64,000 nt of DNA from JBBRZM01 sp963813635 (GCA_963813635.1 CAWEZO010000007.1:806001-870000); one strand, 5' to 3'. Positions 27,241 to 36,860 are shown, counted from the first letter of the stretch. Translations and numbers: made by a program. The notes: a model not told the origin generated them from the sequence alone.

Positions 27241-27262
27241 GTGCGCGCGACGTCGCGCGCAC
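27241..27262. repeat. Perfect 22-bp loopless palindrome
   Basis: GTGCGCGCGAC is followed directly by its reverse complement. It lies between the stop of the EF-G-like gene (27264) and the truncated glycosyltransferase. It could be a cruciform, a protein site or the scar of a rearrangement; there is no U-tract for a standard terminator. Confidence 0.6.
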
Positions 27263-27263
27263 G

Positions 27264-29293
27264 TCAGGCGGTCTTGGCCTGCTCGGCGGCGGCGCGCATC
27301 TTGTCGGCGAGGTGTGCGGGCATCGGGTCGTAGTGGGAGTGCTCGATCGTGAAGCGACCGCGTCCACCCGTGCGTGAACGCAAGTCGATCGCGTACCGCA
27401 GGAGCTCTGACGTCGGTACCTGGGCGACGATCTCGACCTCGCCGTGACCGATCGAGCTCGAACCCTGGATGCGGCCCCGCTTCGAGTTGAGGTCGCCCAT
27501 GATGTCGCCCAGGCTGACTTCGGGAGCGGTCACGACGAGCTCGCTGATCGGCTCGAGGAGGATCGGACCCGCCTTGGCCATCGCCTCCTTGAAGCCGATC
27601 GACCCGGCCATCTTGAAGCTCATCTCCGACGAGTCGACCGAGTGGTACTTGCCGTCGAAACAGGTGACGGCCACGTCGACGACCGGGTAGCCGAACACGC
27701 CGCCGCGCTGCATCGCGTCGATCACGCCCTTCTCGACGGCCGGAATGAACTGGCGGGGGATCGCGCCGCCGACGATCTTGTCGATGAACTCGAACCCTGT
27801 GCCGCGGTCTTTGGGCTCGACGCGGACGAACGCCACGCCGAACTGGCCGTGACCGCCGGTCTGCTTCTTGTACTTGCCTTCGGCCTCGGCCGTGTCGGTG
27901 ATCGTCTCGCGGTACGCGACCTTCACGGGTTCGGTTTCGACCTCGACGCCGAACTTGCGGTGCAACTTCTCGAGCGCGATCGACACGTGCGTCTCACCCA
28001 TCCCGCGCAGCAGTGTCTGATGCGTCTCGGCGTTGCGCTCGAGCCTGATCGCCGGATCTTCGTCCTGAAGCCGGTGCAGCACGTTGGCGAGCTTGTCTTC
28101 GTCGTTCTTGGACTTCGGATGGATCGCGACAGCGAGCACGGGTTCGGGGGGCTCAAACGGCTCGACGGTGAGCTCGGCGCCCCGCGTGCCCAGCACGTCG
28201 CCGGTCGTGGTGTCGGTGAGCTTCGCAACGGCAGCGATGTCACCCGCGGGCACTTCGCGCACCGACTCCTGCTCCTTGCCGCGCATCATCGTGAGCTGGT
28301 GGAGCCGCTCATCGGTCACGGTGCGGCCGTTGACGAGCGAGGCGTCGGTCTTGACGGTCCCCTGCAGCACCTTGAACAGGTTCACCCGGCCGACGTACGG
28401 GTCGACGATCGTCTTGAACACGAACGCGGCCGGCGCGCTGTCGCCGTTGCCGGTCACGACGGGCTCGGGCCCGTCTTCGACCATGAAGCGTGCGAGGCGG
28501 TCGATGCCGATGAGCTTCGTGGCGCTGCCGACGAGCACAGGGAACACGCTCGCCGCGGCCATGCCCTTCGCCAGCGCGTGCTCGAGCTCGGCCACGCCGA
28601 GTGTCTCGTCGTCGAGGTAGCGTTCGGTGAGATCGTCGTCGGCCACGACGATGCCCTCGACGAGCGCGTCGTGCACCGAGTGCTCTTCGGGCGCGAGGTC
28701 GTCGGGAATCGGGCCGGGCTCGCCGGTGCCGCTGCCGTTGTACGTGACGGCGGTGTCGCTGAGCAGGTCGATCACGCCATGGAAGTGATCTTCCTCGCCG
28801 ATCGGCAGCTCGAGCGGCGCGACGCCGGCGCCGAACTTGTCCTTCAGGTCGTCGAGCGTGCGCTGAAACGACGCGCGCTCCCGGTCGAGCTTGTTGATGA
28901 AGATCGCGCGCGGATCGCGCGCTCCTCGGCCAGGCGCCACGCGATCTCGGTCTGCACCTCCACGCCCTCGACGGCCGACACGACGAAGATCGCGAGGTCG
29001 GCGGCGCGCAGCGCTGCGGCGACGTCACCCACGAAGTCGGCGTAGCCCGGCGCGTCGAGCAGATTCACTTTGTGGCCTTCGTGCTCGAATGGGGCCAGCG
29101 CCAGCGACACCGAGATCCGGCGTCGCGCCTCCTCCGGATCGAAGTCGCAGACGGTGTTGCCGTCTTCGACCTTGCCCATGCGGGGAACCGTGCCGGTGAC
29201 GAAGAGGAGCGCTTCTGCCAGCGTCGTCTTGCCTGCTCCGCCGTGGCCGACGAGCGCCACGTTACGGATCTTCGTCGTCGGGTACGTCTGCAC
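27264..29293 (-). CDS. EF-G-like GTPase (FusA2 type), one frameshift
   Basis: About 676 aa with the EF-G five-domain layout. G1 is VGHGGAGKTTLAEALL, the FusA2-type P-loop, not the GHVDHGKTT/GHIDAGKTT of EF-Tu/EF-G. G3 is DAPGYADFVGD and G4 is FINKLDRERA. Domain IV/V sequence includes KKQTGGHGQFGVAFVRVEP and GRIQGSSSIGHGEVEIVAQVP. The role of these paralogues is unsettled; in mycobacteria fusA2 is not the main elongation factor. The frame breaks at 28912-28913, consistent with one lost C on the minus strand. A GTG start with GGGGG upstream and a TAGAAT box further back suggest a leadered mRNA. Confidence 0.87.
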
Positions 29294-29423
29294 GTTGCGA
29301 CCCCCTGGTTGATCCGAAGCGAGTGGGCTGATTCTAGGCAGGGGAGTTTCTCTGCGTCCTCCGGTGAAAAACACCCGGGTGGTACCGTGGAGTTCGACGT
29401 CCGCAATTTCGGAGGACACGGCA

Positions 29424-30137
29424 ATGCTCAACGGACGCTGGCGCGACAAGGTCGAGCATGGACTGTCGCCCGTCGGCCAAGGCTTGCAGCGCGCCGGTGT
29501 CACCGCCGACTGGCTCACGGTGCTCGGGCTCGCGTTCTCGGTCGCGACTGCGCTGCTCATCGCCAACGGCTATCTGATCCTTGCCGTCGTGGGTCTCATC
29601 TTCACCGGCCTGCCCGACATCCTCGACGGCTCGGTCGCGCGCCACAGCGGCAAGGCCGGCCCGCGCGGGGCGTTCTTCGATTCCGTGGCCGACCGGGTCT
29701 CCGATGCCGTGCTGCTCGGTGGCGTCGCGTGGTATCTCGCCGACCGCAGCGTGTACGGACCGATCCTCGCGCTCGCGGCGGTCGCGCTCTCCATGCTCGT
29801 GTCGTACGAGCGGGCGAAGGCCGAGTCGCTCGGCTTCTCGGCGAATGGTGGTCTCATGGAGCGGGCGGAGCGGCTCGTGCTGCTCGGTATCGGGCTCGCG
29901 TTCGGCATCCTGATACCGGTCCTGTGGGTGATGGTGGTGCTCACTGCGATCACCGCGATCCACCGCTTCGTGATGGTGTGGCGTCAGGCCACCCTCGGCG
30001 CCGCGGCCACGGCCGGCGCGAAGCCGTCGGCGGCGCAGGCGCGAAAGCTCTCCGAGTGGTGGGCAGCGCGCCGGCCCGGCAGCGAGCCCGGCCGGCGACA
30101 CTCGTCGCGGCCGAAGCGCCAGCGCACCCGTCCCTGA
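29424..30137 (+). CDS. pgsA: PgsA-type CDP-alcohol phosphatidyltransferase (phosphatidylinositol phosphate synthase)
   Basis: Integral membrane enzyme condensing CDP-diacylglycerol with inositol phosphate to begin PI/PIM synthesis. The active site is PDILDGSVARHSGKAGPRGAF followed by FDSVADRVSD, i.e. D-x2-D-G-x2-A-R-x8-G-x3-D-x3-D complete. 237 aa with about six hydrophobic segments and a basic C-terminal tail. The ATG at 29424 has GGAGGA upstream; an earlier in-frame start at 29364 lacks support. It is followed by the acyltransferase and pimA, as in mycobacteria, which favours inositol phosphate over glycerol phosphate as acceptor. Confidence 0.9.
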   Translation: MLNGRWRDKVEHGLSPVGQGLQRAGVTADWLTVLGLAFSVATALLIANGYLILAVVGLIFTGLPDILDGSVARHSGKAGPRGAFFDSVADRVSDAVLLGGVAWYLADRSVYGPILALAAVALSMLVSYERAKAESLGFSANGGLMERAERLVLLGIGLAFGILIPVLWVMVVLTAITAIHRFVMVWRQATLGAAATAGAKPSAAQARKLSEWWAARRPGSEPGRRHSSRPKRQRTRP

Positions 30138-30142
30138 GTCCG

Positions 30143-31076
30143 ATGGCCGAATCCGTCGGCGCCCGAGCGCTGTACCTCGGGTACCGCGCGGGCTCCGGCG
30201 TCGCCCGGCGCGTGCCCGAGCGTGTGGGGTCGAGGGTCGTTCCGCGGTTGGGCCGCGTGTTGGGGTTCGCGATGATGGAGCGCCGCAGGCAGGTCGAGCG
30301 CAACCTGCACCGGGTGTGCGGTCCGCAGCTTCGCGGCGCTGCCCTGCATCGCATGGTCAACCAGGTGTTCGAGTCGTACCGCGCGGTATTGGAACGAGCT
30401 CTTCCGGCTGCCCGACATGGCCAGGGGCGATCTCGAGCCGTTGGCCGACGTGGTCGGCTACGAGCACATCGCCGATCCGATCGCCGCGGGGCAGGGCGTG
30501 ATCCTGGCGCTGCCGCACATGGGCAACTGGGACTTCGCCGGCGCGTGGCTCGCCAATCGTGGCCACAAGCCACTGGCCGTGGCGGAGCCGGTCGAGCCAC
30601 CCGAGCTGTTCGACTGGTTCGTCGAGCAGCGACGGCGGATCGGCATCGACATCGTGGGCCTCGGTCCCGACGCCGCGCTGGCAGCGTTCAACGCGTTGGC
30701 TGACGTCAAGGCCGTGTGTCTGCTTTGTGACCGCGACCTCACCCGCGAGGGCGTCCCGGTCGACTTCTTCGGCGAGCGCACCACGATCCCGGCCGGTCCC
30801 GCGATGCTGGCGCTGCGCTCGGGGGCACCGCTCGTCCCCGTGGGAACCTTCTTCCTGCCCCGCGGGCGCCATCGACTCGTGATCGGGCCGCCGGTGCCGA
30901 CCGAGCGCGAGGGCCGGTTCCGCGACGACGTCTCCCGCATCACGCAGCTGCTCGCGTACCGCTTCGAAGCGCTGATCCGCCAGGCGCCGGAGCAGTGGCA
31001 CCTGCTCCAACCCAACTGGCCGAGCGATCTCGAGGCCGCCGGGAATGGAGCGCGGGGAGCACCGTCGTGCGGGTGA
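30143..31076 (+). CDS. PIM acyltransferase, LpxL/HtrB-like (one frameshift)
   Basis: Membrane-associated acyltransferase predicted to acylate phosphatidylinositol mannoside (the mycobacterial neighbour in this position, Rv2611c/PatA, does so). The N-terminal part has VERNLHRVCGPQL and FESY; after a break at 30379-30380 (an extra C) it continues ARYWNELFRLPDMARGDLE. The catalytic HX4D is in LALPHMGNWDFAGAWL, and later blocks are VCLLCDRDL and FFGERTTIPAGPAMLALRSGAPLVP. It overlaps the pimA start by about 10 nt. Confidence 0.87.
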
Positions 31077-32171
31077 TGGTGATCTGCCCGTACTCGCTGT
31101 CGGTCTTCGGCGGGGTGCAGGGCCAGGCGATGGGCCTGACCCGGTCGTTGCGCGAGCTGGGCGTCGACGCTCGTCTCATCGGGCCGTGCGACGGCCCGCC
31201 CCCGGAGCCGGGGATCACGAGCGTGGGGCCCAGCACGCGCGTGTCGAGCAACGGTTCGATCGCGCCGGTCGCGGCCGGCAAGGCAGTCGCGAGCCGCACG
31301 CTCGAAGCGATCCGGGCGTTCGAACCCGATGTGTTGCATCTCCACGAGCCGCTGTGTCCCGGACCCACGCAAGCAGCGATCATGGGTACCGATCTGGCGA
31401 TGGTCGGCACGTTCCATGCGTACTACGAGGGCGACAGCAACAGCTGGTACGGGGCACTGCGGATGCCGCTCCAGCCGCTGTTCGAGAAGCTGACCGTGCG
31501 CACCGTGGTGTCGAAGGAGGCGCAGGAACAGGTGGAGTCGGTGTTCGGCGGCGCGTGCGAGATCCTGCCCAACGGCGTCGACGTCGGCCGGTTCGCGAAA
31601 GCGGCTCCGTGGCCGTCGCGCGAGCCCGCGGTGCTGTTCGTCGGGCGGCACGAGCCCCGCAAGGGTCTGGCGGTGCTGCTCGACGCGTGGGCGGAGCTCG
31701 ACCGTGACGCGATCCTTTGGATCGTCGGTGACGGTCCGGAGACCGACGAGCTCCAGGGCCGCAAGGTGCGCAACGTCGAGTGGCTGGGACGCATCTCCGA
31801 CGAGGAGCTGGCGCGACGTGAGCGCGGTGCCGTCATCTTCTGCGCGCCGTCAACCGGCGGAGAATCGTTCGGGGTCGTGTTGCTCGAGGCCATGGCCGCG
31901 GGTGCGGCCGTCGTCGCCTCCGATATCTCCGGCTACCGGGCGGTCGCGCGTCCCGAGCACGAAGCCCTTCTCGTGCCGCACGACGATGCCGGCGCGCTCC
32001 GCGATGCGCTCCGCCGCACGCTCGACGAGCCGCGTGCCGCGTGCGGAGCTGGTCGCGGCCGGTGAGCAGCGCGCGGCCGAGTTTTCGATGCGCCGGCTCG
32101 CGGAGCGGTTCGTGCCGGTCTTCGAGACGGCCGTCAATCAGGCGCCCACGCTCGCCGCGGCGCGGGCGTCG
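31067..32171 (+). CDS. pimA: PimA, phosphatidylinositol alpha-mannosyltransferase (frameshift near the end)
   Basis: GT4 enzyme that adds the first mannose to PI at the cytoplasmic membrane face. VRVMVICPYSLSVFGGVQGQ aligns with the family start; then VLHLHEPLCPGPT, FHAYYEGD, ILPNGVDVGRF, VLFVGRHEPRKGLAVLLDAW and the nucleotide-sugar site CAPSTGGESFGVVLLEAMAAG with the E-x7-E motif. The frame breaks at about 32035-32045 and continues as RAELVAAGEQRAAEFSMRRLAERFVPVFE. That frame has no stop before the phosphatase domain, so the two may form one polypeptide ending at 33158. The GTG at 31067 lies within the end of the acyltransferase gene. Confidence 0.88.
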
Positions 32172-33158
32172 ATGACCGCGGCAAGCGTCGAGCAGCTGGC
32201 TGTCGAGCTCGCCGGGCTCGTACACGTTGCGGTCGCGCCGCACCTCGGCGGGCCCGCGGCACACGTGCGCGTCGGCCGCGCGCCCGGTGGCGACGCCACG
32301 CTGGCCATCGACGAGATCGCGGAGACGGTCGTCGAGACCCGCTTGGCGGCGGCCGGCGACATCGGCTTCTACTCCGAAGACCGCGGCTTGGTCACCTACG
32401 GCAACCAGCGCGCGTTCTTCGTGATCGATCCGGTCGACGGCACCCGCCCCGCCGCCGCCGGGCTCGAGTCGTGCTGTGTATCGATTGCCGTCGTGCCGCC
32501 CTCCGAGGACGCACGTCTTGGCGACGTGTCGTTCGGCGTCGTCGAGGAGCTCAAGACCGGCCAGCGGTTCTCGGCCCGCCGCGGTGCCGGCGCGCACTGC
32601 ACGACCGCGGACGGCACCGTGGTGCTGCCGGAGCCGTCGGCCAATACCGACCTGTCGGCGCTGTTCTGGACCGCGGGGCTCCGCGGCCGTGCGGCCGTCC
32701 CCACGACCATCGTGCTCGAGGAGTTGATCGACGGGTCGGGGATGGGCGGCGGCTTCTTCGATCTCGGCTCGGCGGCGTTCAACCTGACGCGGCTCGCGAC
32801 CGGCCAGCTCGACGCGTACGTCGACGTGGGGCGGCGCGTCGTCGACGAGGTGCCCGCCACCGAGGCCGCGTTCCTCGCGGCGGGGGAAGGCTCCCTCTGC
32901 ACCAACTTTCCCTACGACATCGCCGCCGCGGCGCTGATCGTGGAGGAGATCGGGTGCGTCATCACCCACGCCGACGGGCGGCCCCTGCACGACCACCCCG
33001 CGGTGGGCTCGTCACGTGGTCATGGCATCGCCGTGCTCGCGGCGTCCAACCCCGAGCTGCACCATTTGCTCCTGGAGGCCGTCGACCGGGGCCTCGAACG
33101 GCTCCGCACCCGGCTCCCGGCACTCGGCCTGACGGGCAGCGTGGCCGGTCGCACGTAA
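32172..33158 (+). CDS. Inositol monophosphatase-like domain, possibly fused to PimA
   Basis: IMPase/FBPase-type fold: GDATLAIDEIAETVVETRL, a degenerate SED (FYSEDRG, normally EE), the metal site FFVIDPVDGTRPAAAG and the C-terminal FPYDIAAAALIVEEIG. It would dephosphorylate inositol phosphate or a related sugar phosphate, which fits the PIM cluster. The ATG at 32172 has no visible ribosome-binding site, and the frame is open back into the C-terminus of PimA. It is therefore either the second half of a PimA-IMPase fusion or a separate gene whose border is hidden by an indel. 328 aa from this ATG. Confidence 0.8.
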   Translation: MTAASVEQLAVELAGLVHVAVAPHLGGPAAHVRVGRAPGGDATLAIDEIAETVVETRLAAAGDIGFYSEDRGLVTYGNQRAFFVIDPVDGTRPAAAGLESCCVSIAVVPPSEDARLGDVSFGVVEELKTGQRFSARRGAGAHCTTADGTVVLPEPSANTDLSALFWTAGLRGRAAVPTTIVLEELIDGSGMGGGFFDLGSAAFNLTRLATGQLDAYVDVGRRVVDEVPATEAAFLAAGEGSLCTNFPYDIAAAALIVEEIGCVITHADGRPLHDHPAVGSSRGHGIAVLAASNPELHHLLLEAVDRGLERLRTRLPALGLTGSVAGRT

Positions 33159-33187
33159 CGCACCGGCGGCGCCGGGACCAAGCGACT

Positions 33188-33239
33188 CGTTTACTCGAGG
33201 AATCCGCTCGGTATTTGCCGGTAATACCTCGAGTAAACG
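33188..33239. repeat. Intergenic inverted repeat, 13-bp perfect arms
   Basis: CGTTTACTCGAGG at 33188-33200 pairs exactly with 33227-33239 across a 26-nt loop; a second overlapping dyad GGTATT/AATACC (33210-33215, 33223-33228) gives an alternative fold. It lies 29 bp after the phosphatase stop and 47 bp before the TATGAT box of lemA. It may be a terminator without a U-tract, an operator, or a small mobile palindrome. Confidence 0.6.
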
Positions 33240-33321
33240 CATGGGGGGCGGTCGTCGCGTGCGAGGGGGGCGCGACGCTCGACCCTATGATTGGCGCCGT
33301 CCCCTGAGCAGGAGTCTCGCT

Positions 33322-33882
33322 GTGACTTTCGGAATCATCATCGCTGTCGTCGTCGTGCTGCTTGTGCTGACGTTGATCCTCGCGTTCAACGGGCTGGTCC
33401 GTCGGCGCAACAAGGTCGACAACGCCTACTCGCAGATCGACGTGCAACTCAAGCGCCGCCACGACCTGATCCCCAACCTGGTGGAGACGGTCAAGGGCTA
33501 CGCCGCGCACGAGAAGGGCACCTTCGAGGCGGTCACCAACGCCCGTGCCAACGCGATCAACGCGGGACAGTCGGGCACCCCGGCGCAGCAGGCGCAGGCG
33601 GAGAACGTGTTGAGCGGCGCCCTGAAGAGCTTGTTCGCGGTCGCCGAGGCGTACCCCGACCTCAAGGCGAACCAGAACTTCCTCAGCCTCCAAGAGGAGC
33701 TGACGTCGACCGAGGACCGGATCGCCTACTCGCGGCAGTTCTATAACGACAGTGTGCTGTCCTACAACAACAAGATGCAGACGTTCCCGAGCGTGTTGAT
33801 CGCGGGGATGTTCCACTTCGAGAAGCGCGAGTTCTTCGAAGGCGACCCCGAGGCGACCGGCCCCGTGAAGGTCGAGTTCTAG
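33322..33882 (+). CDS. lemA: LemA family membrane protein
   Basis: A 186-aa protein with one N-terminal membrane helix (GIIIAVVVVLLVLTLILAF) and the LemA helical-bundle domain: RRRNKVDNAYSQIDVQLKRR, HDLIPNLVETVKGYA, AYPDLKANQNFLSLQEELTST and RQFYNDSVLSYNNKMQTFPS. LemA proteins have no settled biochemical function; they often pair with an M48 protease, as here with htpX. The GTG start has AGGAG upstream and a TATGAT -10 box at 33286-33291, so this gene is leadered. Confidence 0.95.
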   Translation: MTFGIIIAVVVVLLVLTLILAFNGLVRRRNKVDNAYSQIDVQLKRRHDLIPNLVETVKGYAAHEKGTFEAVTNARANAINAGQSGTPAQQAQAENVLSGALKSLFAVAEAYPDLKANQNFLSLQEELTSTEDRIAYSRQFYNDSVLSYNNKMQTFPSVLIAGMFHFEKREFFEGDPEATGPVKVEF

Positions 33883-33891
33883 GTAAACGCC

Positions 33892-34818
33892 CTGTACGAG
33901 CAGCAGATCGCGCGCAACAAGCGCAAGACGTTCGTCCTTCTCGCCTTCTTCGTCGTGCTGGTCGGCGGCGTGGCGATCGCGCTCGGTTACTTGCTGGGCG
34001 GCGGTGTCGCGATCGTGCCGATCGCGATCGTGCTCGCGATCATCCTCGCGTGGAGCAGCTACTTCTATTCCGACAAGATCGCGCTCGCCGCGAGCCGGGC
34101 GAAGCCGGCCGACGGGCCCGAGTACCAGCGCTATCACAATCTCGTCGAAGGGCTGTGCATCGCCGCGGGGCTTCCGAAGCCGCGGCTGTACGTGGTCGAC
34201 GACCCGGCGCCCAATGCGTTCGCGACCGGCCGCAACCCGAAGCACGCTGCGCTCGCGGTAACCACGGGCCTGCTGCAGATGATGAAGCGCGTCGAGCTCG
34301 AAGGCGTGATCGCGCACGAGCTGAGCCACGTGAAGAACTACGACATCCTCGTGTCGACGATCGCGGTTACTGCGGTCGGCGCGATCGCGCTGATGGCCGA
34401 CCTCGGCCTGCGCTTCATGTGGTTCGGCGGCCGGAGTAGCCGCAGGGACAGCGCCGATTCGGGCGGCATCGGGATCATTTTGGTGGTCCTGGCGTTCGCG
34501 CTGCTGTTGCTGGCGCCGTTCGTCGCGCAACTGATGCAATTCGCGATGAGCCGGAAACGCGAGCTGCTGGCCGACGCGAGTGGGGTGGCCCTCACGCGTT
34601 ATCCACCGGGGCTGTGTTCGGCGCTCGAGAAGCTCCAGGGCGACCAAGCGGTGGTGCACTACGCGACGCGGGCCACGGCGCAGCTCTGGATCGAGTCGCC
34701 ACTCGACCGCGGCAAAGAGGCAGAAGCAGAGAAGGGCAAGAAGGGCTCGTGGCTCAATCGGGCCTTCGACACTCATCCGCCGCTCGAGGAGCGGATCCGA
34801 ATTCTCAAGGAGATGTGA
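33892..34818 (+). CDS. htpX: HtpX-like M48 membrane metalloprotease
   Basis: Zinc protease of membrane protein quality control. Two N-terminal hydrophobic segments, then DDPAPNAFATGRNPKHAALAV, the zinc motif IAHELSHVKN (HExxH), two more hydrophobic segments, and FAMSRKRELLADASGVALTRYP with the third zinc ligand Glu. FDTHPPLEERIRIL closes the protein. Homologues begin with a sequence like MYEQIAxNKR; here the matching LYEQQIARNKR starts at a CTG (33892), 9 nt after the lemA stop. No ATG/GTG/TTG lies at that point; the next usable start is the GTG at 33955, which would remove much of the first helix. Either CTG initiates or the base is miscalled. Confidence 0.87.
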   Translation: MYEQQIARNKRKTFVLLAFFVVLVGGVAIALGYLLGGGVAIVPIAIVLAIILAWSSYFYSDKIALAASRAKPADGPEYQRYHNLVEGLCIAAGLPKPRLYVVDDPAPNAFATGRNPKHAALAVTTGLLQMMKRVELEGVIAHELSHVKNYDILVSTIAVTAVGAIALMADLGLRFMWFGGRSSRRDSADSGGIGIILVVLAFALLLLAPFVAQLMQFAMSRKRELLADASGVALTRYPPGLCSALEKLQGDQAVVHYATRATAQLWIESPLDRGKEAEAEKGKKGSWLNRAFDTHPPLEERIRILKEM

Positions 34819-34820
34819 TC

Positions 34821-35866
34821 GTGCGTCGTCGTCGAACGGTGGGGATAGCAGCGATGGTCGCGATCGTCGTCGCGCTCGCAGCGTGCGGGGGCGGTGGCAG
34901 CTCCAAGGCCAAGAAAGCGACCGCGACCACAACGGCGGGCCCGCCGACCGCGCCGTTGACCGGGCTGCCGGTGACCGGCAACCTCCCTGTGCGCCCCGCG
35001 CTCGAGGTCAAGATCGCCAACAACGTCGAAGTGCGACCCCAGACCGGACTAGACGAAGCCGACGTGGTCTACGAGGAACGGGTCGAGGGCTCGTTCACGC
35101 GCCTGCTCGTGATCTTCCACTCCCAGCTTCCGGATTCTGTCGGGCCGATCCGCTCGGTGCGGTTCACCGACCCCGACGTCGTGTGGCCGCTCGGCGGAGT
35201 GTTCGCGTTCTCGGGTGGGGCGCCGGGCCCGCTGGCCGCGATCCGTCAGGCGCCGGTGCGACTCGTCACCGAAAACGACAGCGCGGCGATGTTCCGCGAC
35301 AAGTCCAAGAGCAAGACCGTGGAGTTCACGCTGTACGGCCATCCGTCCGCGATGCTCGCCGGCGGCGCCGACAAGCCCGCGCCCCGCCCGCGCTGTTCAG
35401 CTACCTCGGTACGGGCGCGACGTTCGCCGGCGACCCCGTCATCTCCGTACAGGTCCCGATGTCGCCTGATGCCACGTTCCGGCCCACCTACACCTGGGAC
35501 GCCGCGTCGAAGTCGTGGCTGCGCAGCGTCAACGGCAGGCCGTCGAAGGCGTTCGACGGCAAGCAGATCGCACCGGCCAACGTGGTGCTCCAGTTCACCA
35601 ACTACCAGGGCGGCGCCGGCTCGTCGGGCGCCAAGGGCGTGACCGTGGGCGAGGGCGAGGCGTGGGTGTTCGCCGACGGCAAGGTCGCGAAGGGCAAATG
35701 GATACGCCCCGGCAAGACGAAACCCGCGAAGTACGTTGACGCCGCGGGCAAGCCGATCAAGCTCGTGCCCGGCATCACGTGGGTGCAGCTCGTGCCGCAG
35801 GGTGAGGTACCGGTCGTCGTCGCGCCACCACCGCCGCCGCAAACCACGCCGACCACCGGTCGCTAG
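34821..35866 (+). CDS. DUF3048-domain lipoprotein (YerB-like), one frameshift
   Basis: From the GTG at 34821 the protein has a type II signal peptide (TVGIAAMVAIVVALAAC) with a lipobox Cys, a Thr/Pro-rich linker (TATTTAGPPTAPLTG), then a DUF3048 domain: NLPVRPALEVKIANNVEVRP, QTGLDEADVVYEERVEG, LLVIFHSQ, VGPIRSVRFTDPD. The frame breaks in the C-run 35382-35385 (one C probably lost) and resumes with FSYLGTGATFAGDP, FTNYQ and a Pro/Thr-rich C-terminus. Extracellular, membrane-anchored; function unknown. It starts 2 nt after the htpX stop, so lemA, htpX and this gene may form one envelope operon. Confidence 0.85.
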
Positions 35867-35900
35867 GAATTCTCCCTGGGGGAGCGCGGGGGCGGGTCGG

Positions 35901-35906
35901 TAGACT
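35901..35906 (+). promoter_or_regulatory. -10 hexamer TAGACT for leaderless pdxS
   Basis: TAGACT lies exactly 7 nt before the pdxS ATG at 35914, with no Shine-Dalgarno between. Confidence 0.6.
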
Positions 35907-35913
35907 CGCCGCT

Positions 35914-36801
35914 ATGGCTGCCGAACGCGCGACGGGCACTGCCCGCGTCAAGCGCGGCCTCGCCGAGATGTTGCGGGGCGGCGTCATCATGGACGTCGTC
36001 ACCGCGGAGCAGGCCCGCGTCGCCGAGGGCGCCGGCGCAGTCGCGGTCATGGCGCTCGAACGGGTGCCGGCCGACATCCGTCGCGATGGCGGCGTTGCGC
36101 GCATGAGCGACCCGTCGATGATCGAGGGCATTCAGCAGGCGGTGACGATCCCGGTCATGGCCAAATGCCGCATCGGCCATTTCGCCGAGGCCCAGGTGCT
36201 CGAATCGCTCGGTGTCGACTACATCGACGAGTCGGAGGTGCTCACGCCCGCCGACGAGGCCCATCACGTCGACAAATGGACGTTCACGGTCCCCTTCGTT
36301 TGCGGCGCGACCAATCTCGGCGAGGCGCTGCGGCGGATCTCCGAAGGCGCGTGTCTGATCCGTTCCAAGGGTGAAGCCGGTACGGGCAACATCGTCGAAG
36401 CCGTGCGCCACCTGCGGTCGATCCTGGGTGACATCCGGCAGCTGACCGTGGCCGACCCGGCCGAGGTGTTCGCGTGGGCGAAGCAGCTGCGTGCGCCCGT
36501 CGACCTCGTCGCCGAAGTTGCCGAGCGCGGCGAGCTGCCGGTGCCGTTGTTCTGCGCCGGAGGTATCGCGACACCGGCTGACGCGGCGCTCGTGATGCAG
36601 CTCGGTGCACAGGCAACGTTCGTCGGCAGTGGCATCTTCAAGTCGTCCGACCCGCCGACGCGCGCGAAAGCGATCGTCGAGGCGACCACCCACTTCCACG
36701 ATCCGGCGATTGTCGCGAAGGTCTCGCGCGGCCTCGGCGAGGCGATGCCCGGCGAGGAGATCGACACGCTCGACGTGAAGCTCTCCGAGCGAGGCTGGTA
36801 A
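35914..36801 (+). CDS. pdxS: PdxS, PLP synthase synthase subunit
   Basis: Forms pyridoxal 5'-phosphate from ribose 5-phosphate, glyceraldehyde 3-phosphate and ammonia supplied by PdxT. The 295-aa beta/alpha barrel has KRGLAEMLRGGVIMDVV, ALERVPADIRRDGGVARMSDP, the catalytic-lysine strand PVMAKCRIGH, and IRSKGEAGTGN with the second lysine and phosphate loop. FCAGGIATPADAALVMQLGA and VGSGIFKS follow. The frame is intact. It is the first gene of the pdxS-pdxT-yebC group. Confidence 0.98.
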   Translation: MAAERATGTARVKRGLAEMLRGGVIMDVVTAEQARVAEGAGAVAVMALERVPADIRRDGGVARMSDPSMIEGIQQAVTIPVMAKCRIGHFAEAQVLESLGVDYIDESEVLTPADEAHHVDKWTFTVPFVCGATNLGEALRRISEGACLIRSKGEAGTGNIVEAVRHLRSILGDIRQLTVADPAEVFAWAKQLRAPVDLVAEVAERGELPVPLFCAGGIATPADAALVMQLGAQATFVGSGIFKSSDPPTRAKAIVEATTHFHDPAIVAKVSRGLGEAMPGEEIDTLDVKLSERGW

Positions 36802-36860
36802 TGACCGCGAGGCCTCCAGGTGTCGCGCCGTCCTCCGACGGCTGACGCGCGGGCGAGCCG

